A stretch of DNA of 64,000 bases, from the NCBI GenBank assembly GCA_019307815.1, contig JAFDIV010000002.1, positions 62,001-126,000 of the forward strand, written 5' to 3'. The translations under genes were made by a program, and so were the position numbers. Under the pieces are notes generated by a model. That model had not been told where the DNA came from. It saw only the letters and a program-made list of their open reading frames with translations, and did not search any database. Source of the stretch: Deltaproteobacteria bacterium. Lineage in GTDB: Bacteria > Desulfobacterota > DSM-4660 > Desulfatiglandales > Desulfatiglandaceae. Of this stretch, positions 42,630 to 51,260 are shown one piece after another. Numbering within the stretch: position 1 is the first letter of the stretch; every line of letters starts with the position of its first letter.

Positions 42630-45600
42630 ATGGCTGATCAAGTCCTAGAAAAAGTCGGGTCGGTCATGGTAATAGGTGGAGGCATTGCTGGGATGCAGGC
42701 CTCTTTGGATCTAGCCAATGCTGGCTTCAAGGTTTATTTGGTTGAACGAAGGCCGAGCATTGGGGGAATTATGCCCCAGTTGGACAAGACGTTTCCCACA
42801 AACGATTGCTCCACCTGCATTATCTCGCCCAAACTTATTGAGGTGGCCAAACATCCCAACATTGACATTATGGCCTATTCTGAACTGGTCAATGCAGATG
42901 GTAAGCCAGGTCGGTTTAAGGTGACGGTGAGGAAGAAGGCCAGGTATGTGAATGAAGAAAAATGCGTGGCATGCGGCGTTTGTGCATCAAAATGCCCCAA
43001 AAAGGTCCCAAATGAGTTTAATGAAGGGCTGAATCAGAGGAAGGCCATTTACTTGAGCTTTACCCAGGCCATCCCTTCTGTTTACACCATTGATACAGAG
43101 CATTGCATCTACTTTCAAAAGGGTAAGTGTAAGGCCTGTGAGAAGTTTTGTGAGAATTGGGCTATTGACTTTGGACAAAAAGATGAACTCCTTGAGTTGG
43201 AAACAGGGGCCATTATCTTGGCCACGGGTTTTGAGACCACAGACCCAACCATTCGACCAGAATACGGCTATGGGCGCTATCCCAATGTGATCACAAGTAT
43301 AGAATTTGAGCGCTTTCTATCAGCAGCGGGTCCCTTTGAGGGCCATATTCAGCGGCCCTCAGATGGGAAGGAGCCCGTAAAGATCGGGTGGATCCAATGT
43401 GTGGGATCCCGGGATGCCTCCAAGGGCAAGGACTACTGCTCCTATGCATGTTGCATGTATGCCACAAAGGAGGCAATCATTGCAAGGGAGCATGATTCCC
43501 GGATTCAGCCAACCATCTTCTATATCGATATACGGGCCCAGGGAAAGGGATTTGACCGCTATTACGAACGAGCAAGGACTGAGCATGGGGTCCGGTATAT
43601 AAGGAGCATGATATCCCGGATTACGGAAGATCCCTTAACCCATGACCTGGAGGTCCATTATCTGGATGAGGACGGCCAGTTCAAGGATGAAGTGTTTGAT
43701 CTCATGGTCCTGTCTGTGGGGTTTTCGCCCAGTGCGTATTCTCAAGAGGTTGCCAAGATACTTGGTATTTCTGTGGATGGATTTGGTTTCTGTGTAAACC
43801 GCCCATTAAACCTTGTCTCTACCAACCGCGAGGGGATCTATGTCTGTGGCGTGGCCCAGGCCCCCAAGGATATCCCTGATTCCGTAACTCAGGCCAGCGG
43901 TGCCTCGGCCGAGGCAATGGCCCTTTTGGGAGAGGTGCGTAACACCTTGATCTCCGAAGAGACATATCCTGATGAATTGCCTGTTTTGGGTGAAGAGCCA
44001 AGGATAGGTGTCTTTGTGTGTCACTGTGGGAACAACATTGCGGGTGTGGTAGATGTAGAGGCCGTAAGCCAGTATGCCCGGACTTTACCCCAGGTGGTGT
44101 TTGCCGATCATTTCCTCTTTACCTGCTCAAGCGACACGCAAAAGAGGATACAGGAGATTGTCCGTGAGCAGAAGCTGAATCGAGTGGTGATCGCCTCCTG
44201 TTCCCCGCGGACCCATGAACCCCTCTTTCAGGATACGGCCCGAAAGGCTGGATTAAACAAATACCTGGTCGAGATGGCCAACATCAGGGACCAGTGCTCC
44301 TGGGTGCACGCCGAGGACCCCATAAAGGCCACGGAAAAGGCCAAAGACCTCGTGCGAATGTCTGTGGCCCGAAGCGCATTACTTGAGCCCCTTTATGAAT
44401 TTCCATTCAAGGTCTCCCAAAGGGCCCTTGTCATTGGCGGGGGCATGGCAGGCATGACAGCTGCCCTGAATCTCTCAGCCCAAGGCTTTGAGGTGGTGCT
44501 GGTTGAAAAAGAGGCTGTCTTGGGCGGAAATGCCTTGAAACTCCATTATGGCCCCCGGGATGAGGATATCATGGCCTTGGTTCAGGAGGCTATCCGTTCT
44601 GTGGAGCAGGATTGTCGTATCACGGTATATACCAATGCCCAGGTGATGGAGACCTCCGGGCATGTGGGAAAATTTCAAACAAGGGTGATGACACCTGAGG
44701 GTGAAGAAGTAATATCCCATGGGGCCACGATCGTGGCCACAGGAGGGGCAGAATACCAGCCTGACCAATACCTTTATGGCCAGCATCCCCGTGTAATGAC
44801 CCAAAGGGATTTCCAGGCGAAGCTTGCGGAAGATCCTGGTTTTCCGGGGATGGGCAACATCGTCATGATGCAGTGTGTGGGTTCGCGGGACGAGGCCCAT
44901 CCCTATTGTAGCAGGATCTGCTGCACCCAGGCTGTCACAAATGCCCTCAGGGTCAAAAGGAGGTATCCAGAGGCGGAGGTGACCATCCTTTTCCGGGATA
45001 TGAGGACATTTGGACTCTATGAATTGCTTTACAAGGAGGCCAGGGAGGCTGGGGTTCAGTTTGTAAGATATGAACTGGGCCAGGGGCCCGAGGTTCGAGA
45101 AAAAGACGGGGGGCTGGAGGTGGAGGTATTTGACCAGAACCTCAAGGAGCAGATGAGCCTAAAAGCGGATTATATGGTCCTCAGCGTTGCCATCCGGCCC
45201 GAGGAGTCCAGCAAGGAACTTGCCACGTCCCTGAAGCTTCCTTTGGATCCTGATGGCTTCTTTTTGGAGGCCCATGTCAAGCTAAGGCCATTGGACTTTG
45301 CCAATGCCGGATATTTTCTGTGCGGCCTGGCCCATGGGCCCAAGTTTTTGGATGAGAGTATTGCCCAGGCCAAAGGTGCCGCATCCAGGGCCGCTGAGGT
45401 GCTTTCCAAGGAACAAATGATGGTGGAGGCCCAGGTGGCGGTGGTGGACAGGGAGAAATGTGTACTTTGTCTGACCTGTGTGCGTTCCTGTCCCTTTGGT
45501 GTGCCCAAGGTGGCCGAGGATGGCTTTATCCAGATAGACCCTGCTGAATGCCACGGATGTGGCATCTGTGCGAGCGCTTGCCCCCGCAAGCTCATCCAGG

Positions 45601-45650
45601 TACAGCATATGAAGGATGAACAGATCCTTGCCAAGGAGATGGCGTTGTGA
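42630..45650 (+). CDS. hdrA: Heterodisulfide reductase subunit A-like protein, double-flavin form (1006 aa)
   Basis: Two Rossmann FAD motifs (VMVIGGGIAGMQASLDLANAGFKV; ALVIGGGMAGMTAALNLSAQGFEV), CVACGVCASKCPK and C-terminal CVLCLTCVRSCPFG / CHGCGICASACPRK ferredoxin motifs. Confidence 0.93.
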   Translation: MADQVLEKVGSVMVIGGGIAGMQASLDLANAGFKVYLVERRPSIGGIMPQLDKTFPTNDCSTCIISPKLIEVAKHPNIDIMAYSELVNADGKPGRFKVTVRKKARYVNEEKCVACGVCASKCPKKVPNEFNEGLNQRKAIYLSFTQAIPSVYTIDTEHCIYFQKGKCKACEKFCENWAIDFGQKDELLELETGAIILATGFETTDPTIRPEYGYGRYPNVITSIEFERFLSAAGPFEGHIQRPSDGKEPVKIGWIQCVGSRDASKGKDYCSYACCMYATKEAIIAREHDSRIQPTIFYIDIRAQGKGFDRYYERARTEHGVRYIRSMISRITEDPLTHDLEVHYLDEDGQFKDEVFDLMVLSVGFSPSAYSQEVAKILGISVDGFGFCVNRPLNLVSTNREGIYVCGVAQAPKDIPDSVTQASGASAEAMALLGEVRNTLISEETYPDELPVLGEEPRIGVFVCHCGNNIAGVVDVEAVSQYARTLPQVVFADHFLFTCSSDTQKRIQEIVREQKLNRVVIASCSPRTHEPLFQDTARKAGLNKYLVEMANIRDQCSWVHAEDPIKATEKAKDLVRMSVARSALLEPLYEFPFKVSQRALVIGGGMAGMTAALNLSAQGFEVVLVEKEAVLGGNALKLHYGPRDEDIMALVQEAIRSVEQDCRITVYTNAQVMETSGHVGKFQTRVMTPEGEEVISHGATIVATGGAEYQPDQYLYGQHPRVMTQRDFQAKLAEDPGFPGMGNIVMMQCVGSRDEAHPYCSRICCTQAVTNALRVKRRYPEAEVTILFRDMRTFGLYELLYKEAREAGVQFVRYELGQGPEVREKDGGLEVEVFDQNLKEQMSLKADYMVLSVAIRPEESSKELATSLKLPLDPDGFFLEAHVKLRPLDFANAGYFLCGLAHGPKFLDESIAQAKGAASRAAEVLSKEQMMVEAQVAVVDREKCVLCLTCVRSCPFGVPKVAEDGFIQIDPAECHGCGICASACPRKLIQVQHMKDEQILAKEMAL

Positions 45651-46129
45651 TGGGAGAGTTTGAGCCAAAAATTATCGCCATGGTTTGCACCTATTGTACC
45701 TATACGGCGGCTGATATGGCCGGGTCCATGCGGCTGCAATACCCGTCCAATGTTCGGATCGTCAAGTTGCCCTGCACAGGGAGAATCGATGTGATCCATA
45801 TTTTGAAGACCTTCCAGGCCGGAGCAGACGGCATCCTTGTGGGTGGATGAGAGGTTGGTGATTGTCATTTCCTGGAAGGAAATCTAAGGGCAAAAGAACG
45901 GGTAGAGCACGCCAAGGATCTTTTAGATGAGATTGGCATCGGTGGTGATAGGCTTGAGATGTACCATATTGGGGCCTCTGATGCCCCCCTTTGGGCAGAG
46001 AAAGTCAGGGAGATGACAGAGCGAATCAAGGCCCTGGGGCCCAATCCATTGAACGTGGTGAGACAGAATCGTTCAATATCGGAACCTGGAGATAAAGATG
46101 ATAGTAGCCAAGCGGAAACCCTTTCCTGA
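45650..46129 (+). CDS. mvhD: MvhD-family iron-sulfur protein, predicted selenoprotein (one in-frame UGA)
   Basis: ORF to ...QAGADGILVGG, then TGA at 45848-45850, then in-frame EVGDCHFLEGNLRAKERVEHAKDLLDEIGIGGDRLEMYHIGASDAPLWAEKVREMTERIKALGPNPLN to TGA 46127-46129. Canonical MvhD reads GGCHPGDCHYxEGN; TGA replaces the first Cys. Confidence 0.92.
45867..45883 (+). promoter_or_regulatory. Candidate bacterial SECIS hairpin for mvhD
   Basis: ATTTCC-TGGAA-GGAAAT, loop at 23-27 nt after the TGA. Confidence 0.6.
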
Positions 46130-46778
46130 GATCATGGAGAGTTTGGAAGGCTATGACAAGGTTTTGATCCTCGGTTGCGGCACATGTGTGGCCGTGTGCC
46201 TTGCCGGAGGGGAAAAGGAGGTGGGGCTTCTTTCCTCTCAACTTGCCATTGCCTATGAGTTGAAGGAGAAATCCTTGGAGATTGGTGAGGCAACGGTTGA
46301 GAGACAATGTGATCGGGAGTTTTTGCAAGAGATTCGTCATCAGATAAAGGAATATCCTGTAATCCTGTCACTGGCATGTGGAGTAGGAGTTCAGTTCTTG
46401 GCCGAAGCATACCCTGACAAGATTGTGTTGCCGGGAGTGGATACTGCCTTTATCGGGTCTAATGATGATGTGGGGCTTTGGACCGAGCGGTGCAGGATGT
46501 GCAACCAGTGTTATTTGGCGTTAACAGGAGGAGTGTGTCCCGTTACCATGTGTCCAAAAGGTCTGCTCAACGGCCCATGCTCGGGGATGCGAAATGGTCG
46601 ATGCGAGGTGGGCCCGGACAGAACCTGTGCCTGGGTGTTGATTTACGAGCGGATGAAAGAAACAGGTCGTTTGGAGCGTGTCCAAACAGTGCTGCCTCCT
46701 CGCGACTATTCAAGGAGCACAACACCTGCTGTACTCACTCACAAGGCGTATAGAAGGAGATATTCGGCCAATGAGTAA
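46098..46778 (+). CDS. metV: MetV, methylenetetrahydrofolate reductase-associated zinc/Fe-S protein
   Basis: CGTCVAVCLAGGEKE, CRMCNQCYLALTGGVCPVTMCPKGLLNGPCSGMRNGRCEV. Confidence 0.92.
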   Translation: MIVAKRKPFPEIMESLEGYDKVLILGCGTCVAVCLAGGEKEVGLLSSQLAIAYELKEKSLEIGEATVERQCDREFLQEIRHQIKEYPVILSLACGVGVQFLAEAYPDKIVLPGVDTAFIGSNDDVGLWTERCRMCNQCYLALTGGVCPVTMCPKGLLNGPCSGMRNGRCEVGPDRTCAWVLIYERMKETGRLERVQTVLPPRDYSRSTTPAVLTHKAYRRRYSANE

Positions 46779-47661
46779 ATTCCGTGAGAGATTGGAATCG
46801 GGCGAATTTCTGGTTACCGTGGAAGCCTCGCCTCCCAAAGGTACTGAAACGGCGGACTTCCTGGCAATGCTCGGTAAATTGGCAGGCAGAGTTGACGCTA
46901 TAAACCTGCCAGATTCCCGTGCAGCAAATATCCATTTAGGTCCTTTGGCCGCGTCAATACTTGCGAAGGAAAAGGGCCTTGAGCCCATTTTGACCATATC
47001 ATGCAGGGACAGGAATAGGATTGCGATTAGTGCAGACCTTTTGGGAGCATACGTCCTGGGTATTGACACCATTCTATGTGTGAGCGGTGATTATGTTAGC
47101 TTTGGGGATGCCCCTCAGGCAAAGCCCGTATATGATTTGGATTCAGTTCAGGCCATTAAGATGATTCGTGGTATGGAAGCGGGCGAGGATATAGGTGGAA
47201 ATGTCTTAAAGGGCACGCCCCGGTTTTGTGTGGGTTGTGTGGCCAATCCGGTGGCCGATCCTTTTGAGCCGCATCTATTGAAGCTGGAAAAAAAATTGGC
47301 AGTGGGCGTGGATTTTATCCAGACCCTCGACATCTATGACCTAAATGCAGCGGCCCCGTTTTTGGACTATGTCAGGGATAAAGGGATAAAGGCATTGGCC
47401 GGGCTAAGGCTTGTTACAAAACGGGACGTTGACCTGTGGGAGAATCGCAGGCTCCCTGGTAACGATATACCCCGTGAGATCATATCAGAGGTGAAAGAAG
47501 CCCCTACCGAGGAGGAGGCATTGCAAAAGTCAAGGGCTAGGCTAGTGACTATGCTCAAGGAAATAAGGGCCTCAAACATGTGGGCGGGGGCCCATATCAC
47601 AATGGAAGGTCACGAGGATTTGATTCCCCAGATACTCACGGAAGCGGGATTAGGCAGATAG
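46771..47661 (+). CDS. metF: Methylenetetrahydrofolate reductase, MetF family
   Basis: MSKFRERLESGEFLVTVEASPPKGTETADFL; start at ATG 46771 overlapping metV. Confidence 0.9.
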   Translation: MSKFRERLESGEFLVTVEASPPKGTETADFLAMLGKLAGRVDAINLPDSRAANIHLGPLAASILAKEKGLEPILTISCRDRNRIAISADLLGAYVLGIDTILCVSGDYVSFGDAPQAKPVYDLDSVQAIKMIRGMEAGEDIGGNVLKGTPRFCVGCVANPVADPFEPHLLKLEKKLAVGVDFIQTLDIYDLNAAAPFLDYVRDKGIKALAGLRLVTKRDVDLWENRRLPGNDIPREIISEVKEAPTEEEALQKSRARLVTMLKEIRASNMWAGAHITMEGHEDLIPQILTEAGLGR

Positions 47662-47697
47662 TAGAGGGAGCAGAAAGGGGGAAACAGCAGATTGGTG

Positions 47698-48942
47698 ATG
47701 AAGGAAGAATCGGTAGTTGTAGTAGGAGGCGGAATAACAGGCCTAACAGCAGCTCTTGAACTTAGGCACTTAGGCAAACGGGTGCTGGTGATAGAGAGAG
47801 GTCCCTTCGTAGGCGGACATGCTGCTGTGTTGCCGTGCAAGGCAACGGATCGTTGCCTCAAGTGTAATGACTGCCTAGTGGAAGAAGTGCTAAGAGAATT
47901 GAAGGAAGATAGCCCTTTACGGTTTGAGACCTATGCCAAGGTTGTAGATATTAGAAAAAACGGAGGCCCGTATATAGTAACAATAGAGACGGGTCCGTGT
48001 TCGGTCGATTGGGAAAGGTGCACGGATTGTGGTGCATGCCTGAAGGCATGTGTGGACTCAGGTCATAAGGCAATTGAGCGGGCTCCTTCCATTAACATCC
48101 ACCCTTTTTATGGTGTCAGGACAGAGATGTGTACATGCCTGAGGGAGGGGAGGGCACCTTCATGTATAGAGGCTTGTCCGGAGGGGGCCATAAAGATTTT
48201 GGACAAAACAGACTCTTTTGATGTGGAGGCAAAGGGTATTATATTGGCATCCGGCTTTCGGCCTTATGAGCCTGAACGACCAAACCGATATGGCTATGGA
48301 CACCTGCCTAATGTAATAACCACTCAACAGGCGGATAAGATGCTTCGTGAGGAGGGTAAGGTTGTCCGCCCTTCAGACCGCAACATTCCAAAGAAAGTGG
48401 CCTTTGTCCAATGTGTAGGCAGTAGGGATAGACGGCTTGGCAGGGAGTATTGTTCCCGGGTGTGCTGTGGGTACTCTTTGCGCATGGCCCTCCATATGGT
48501 TCACATTTGGCCGGATATGGATATCACCGTTTTCTACATGGATGTTCAGAATTTTGGTAAAGATTTTGAGCGTTATTACAAAGAGGCAATGAGGAAGCTT
48601 AGGATGATCAGGGGACTTCCAGGGGACTTTTATGGTACTCAAAACGGCGAAGTTTTGGTGAGCTATTTTTCAGAGCAGCAAGGCAGAACCATTTCGGAGT
48701 CTTTTGAATTGGTCCTGCTCACGGTGGGACTGTCTCCTGACCAAGAGGCCAGAGCCTTAGGAGAGAGGCTTGGATTGCAGGTTAATGAAGATGGCTTTTT
48801 TATAGCCGAGGAGCATGCGGCAAAAGAGGGAGTGATTGTGGCCGGGACAGCGCGTGGGCCCATGGATGTGGCCGAGTGTATTTGTGATGCTAAAAGGGCG
48901 GCCTTGGAGATGAAAAGATATCTTGACGGTATTTACGAATAA
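47698..48942 (+). CDS. HdrA/QmoA-like FAD-iron-sulfur protein
   Basis: VVVVGGGITGLTAALELRHLGKRVLVIERGPFVGGHAA, CTDCGACLKAC; 400+ aa with no C-terminal ferredoxin tail, resembling QmoA. Confidence 0.85.
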   Translation: MKEESVVVVGGGITGLTAALELRHLGKRVLVIERGPFVGGHAAVLPCKATDRCLKCNDCLVEEVLRELKEDSPLRFETYAKVVDIRKNGGPYIVTIETGPCSVDWERCTDCGACLKACVDSGHKAIERAPSINIHPFYGVRTEMCTCLREGRAPSCIEACPEGAIKILDKTDSFDVEAKGIILASGFRPYEPERPNRYGYGHLPNVITTQQADKMLREEGKVVRPSDRNIPKKVAFVQCVGSRDRRLGREYCSRVCCGYSLRMALHMVHIWPDMDITVFYMDVQNFGKDFERYYKEAMRKLRMIRGLPGDFYGTQNGEVLVSYFSEQQGRTISESFELVLLTVGLSPDQEARALGERLGLQVNEDGFFIAEEHAAKEGVIVAGTARGPMDVAECICDAKRAALEMKRYLDGIYE

Positions 48943-49076
48943 ACAACGATACGCAGTACATCCATATGGCACGATCCATTATTGGCTGCCCCAGGATACA
49001 ATATTAAGAGGACCATGAGGGGGCTTAGGAAAAAGCAGGGTCCCCATTGGATGGGGACTGTCATTTTGGTTTGTAA

Positions 49077-50690
49077 ATGACCGGAAGAGAGCAAGACATT
49101 ACCAAATCAATACTAATTCTAGGTAATGGGCCCTATAGTCTTAAAGTTGCCCATGAAGTCGCAGCGCTTGGATACTCCGTGACCCTTGCCGTACAAAACA
49201 CCATTGAATTCACCCCAACAGGGAACCAGAAACCGGTATTCGAGTTGTTGATGCCTGCCATTCTGCTCGATTTTGGAGGTGAACCAGGGGGATTCAGAAC
49301 AGTTTTCGGCCTTGGGGATGGTCGTTCTCAGGTCCAAAAGCCCTTTGGCTGTATTGTAATAGCCATGGAGTGTTTATGGCACTCGGCTATTCAGGCTTGG
49401 GGTGTAACAGAAGAGGGGAGTATCCTTAATTTTTCCCAGGTGTCAAGCGATCCCACAAGGTTTACGGACCAACTTGGACCTGAAGATAAGGTGGTTTTCC
49501 TATGTGGATTCGTACACAACTCCCATCCTTTTGTGCAGGAGCGGATAGTAAAGACCGCCAAAGCCATAAAAGAGCAGGCAGGCTCCAGTGTTTATGTGCT
49601 TACGGAGCATTTCAAGGTGGCCTATGAGGGCCTTGAGAGGATTATCAGACAGGCCCGGGAAGCGGGGGTGATATTTGTAAAATTTTCAAGCAGTAGACCT
49701 GAACTCGAGGCTCGGGATGAGAGTATCTTGATTGCCTATTATGATGAGGCCTTGGGGGCAAAGGTGCATATGTCTGCAAATCTGGTTATTGTGGAAGAGG
49801 GAGCATACCCGGCCGAAGAGTCAGGCGAGATATCGCGTGTTCTGGGAGTCTCTCTGGACAAGCAAGGATTTTTCCAAGGGGATTTTATACATAATCTTCC
49901 TATTTTTACTAACCGCACGGGCATCTTCGTGGTGGGATCAGGTAAGGGGCCTATTTCAGATGCCCAAGCTGATGTAGAGGCAAAGGCAGTGGCCCTAGAG
50001 ATTGCCAAGCTTTTTGATGGCTATCAAAAGGCCACTTGCCAGCCCACGATCAGCCTGGACAAGAAGAAATGCACTATCTGTTTGACATGTTACAGGCTTT
50101 GTCCCCATAGGGCCATATCTTATAAAAATAGAAGGCCTGAATTTTCCTCCCTTGCTTGTAGACAATGCGGAATTTGTGTTGCGGTCTGTCCCATGAATGC
50201 AATAGAGCTTGGAGAGTACAACAGGGAGGCCATATTAGCGAATGTGAAAGAAGCGGCGGCCAGGCATGGAGATGGAGGCGAAAGGGGGCTGCCGCGGTTT
50301 TTGATTCTTGCCTGCCAGAATTCCGCATATGATGCCTATATTCTGGCCAAGAAGCGTGACTTGCCTCTTCAGGCTGAGGTATCAGTAGTGAAAATACCCT
50401 GTGGTGGAAGGGTAGAGCTGGAAATGGTAATCAAGGCCTTTGCCTATGGAGCCGATTGTGTGATGGTATTGACGTGCCATCATGACAGTTGCAAGTCTTT
50501 TGATGGAAGTATGGAGTGTGAGCAAAAGGTTAAGGCCCTGCAAGAGATGTTAAAAGAGATGGGCATTGATGAAGCCAGGCTTGTTTTTGGTACGCTGGCG
50601 CCTGGTTCTGCAATGGAGTTTGCACAACTGATTAATGATGTGGCAAAGAGGTTTATGAAGCAGGATCCGCGAGTCAATCTGGCTGTATGA
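49077..50690 (+). CDS. HdrA-MvhD fusion (QmoB-like) protein, copy 1
   Basis: N-terminal degenerate flavoprotein fold (ILILGNGPYSLKVAHEV), two ferredoxin motifs (CTICLTCYRLCPHRA, CRQCGICVAVCPMNA), C-terminal MvhD-like domain (LACQNSAYDAY...IPCGGRVE...LTCHHDSCKSFDG). Confidence 0.85.
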   Translation: MTGREQDITKSILILGNGPYSLKVAHEVAALGYSVTLAVQNTIEFTPTGNQKPVFELLMPAILLDFGGEPGGFRTVFGLGDGRSQVQKPFGCIVIAMECLWHSAIQAWGVTEEGSILNFSQVSSDPTRFTDQLGPEDKVVFLCGFVHNSHPFVQERIVKTAKAIKEQAGSSVYVLTEHFKVAYEGLERIIRQAREAGVIFVKFSSSRPELEARDESILIAYYDEALGAKVHMSANLVIVEEGAYPAEESGEISRVLGVSLDKQGFFQGDFIHNLPIFTNRTGIFVVGSGKGPISDAQADVEAKAVALEIAKLFDGYQKATCQPTISLDKKKCTICLTCYRLCPHRAISYKNRRPEFSSLACRQCGICVAVCPMNAIELGEYNREAILANVKEAAARHGDGGERGLPRFLILACQNSAYDAYILAKKRDLPLQAEVSVVKIPCGGRVELEMVIKAFAYGADCVMVLTCHHDSCKSFDGSMECEQKVKALQEMLKEMGIDEARLVFGTLAPGSAMEFAQLINDVAKRFMKQDPRVNLAV

Positions 50691-50713
50691 GAAAAACAAA
50701 CGGGTGAAGGATA

Positions 50714-51193
50714 ATGAATACAGAATCAGCAGAAATCATAGACCTTGAGAGCTATGACAGAGAGAAAACAAAAGAACTCCTGGGGCAGTTGGGTGGGGAT
50801 GTATCATCATGCTTCATGTGTCGCACCTGTACAGCAAGCTGTCCCATAAGCGTGGTAGATTCGCGTTTTAATCCCTTGCGTATCATTCGCATGATCCTTT
50901 ATGGGCTTATTGATGAGGTCTTAAGCAGCGATTTTGTGTGGCTTTGCAGTAGCTGTTATTCATGCCAGGAGAGATGCCCTCAGGGCATTCGTATCACTGA
51001 TTTTATGACAAACCTCAAGAATATGGCTGTTCAACAGGGCTATGCGCCTGCTGGGGTGAAGGCTCAAATGGACATAATAAGGGATGCGGGCAGGATTTAT
51101 CCTTTGGATGATTTTGATAACAAGAAGAGGGCAAAGGCAGGTCTGCCCTCACTTCCCACATCCTGTGATGTGGTAAAGAAATTGCTCGAATAG
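50714..51193 (+). CDS. HdrC-like protein
   Basis: CFMCRTCTASCPISV and CSSCYSCQERCPQGIRI. Confidence 0.9.
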   Translation: MNTESAEIIDLESYDREKTKELLGQLGGDVSSCFMCRTCTASCPISVVDSRFNPLRIIRMILYGLIDEVLSSDFVWLCSSCYSCQERCPQGIRITDFMTNLKNMAVQQGYAPAGVKAQMDIIRDAGRIYPLDDFDNKKRAKAGLPSLPTSCDVVKKLLE

Positions 51194-51260
51194 GGCTATA
51201 GGGAGTTGTTTGCAAGGCATGTAATGTCCGTTTTGCTGTAGCACAAGACCAGTTTAGGGG

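Noticed and set aside
45170-45868. 232-aa minus-strand ORF opposite hdrA/mvhD
   Set aside because: Antisense shadow ORF; no domain.
45650-46129. Reading mvhD as truncated at 45850
   Set aside because: Conserved MvhD sequence (GDCHFLEGN...) continues in the same frame right after the TGA; the TGA sits at a conserved Cys.
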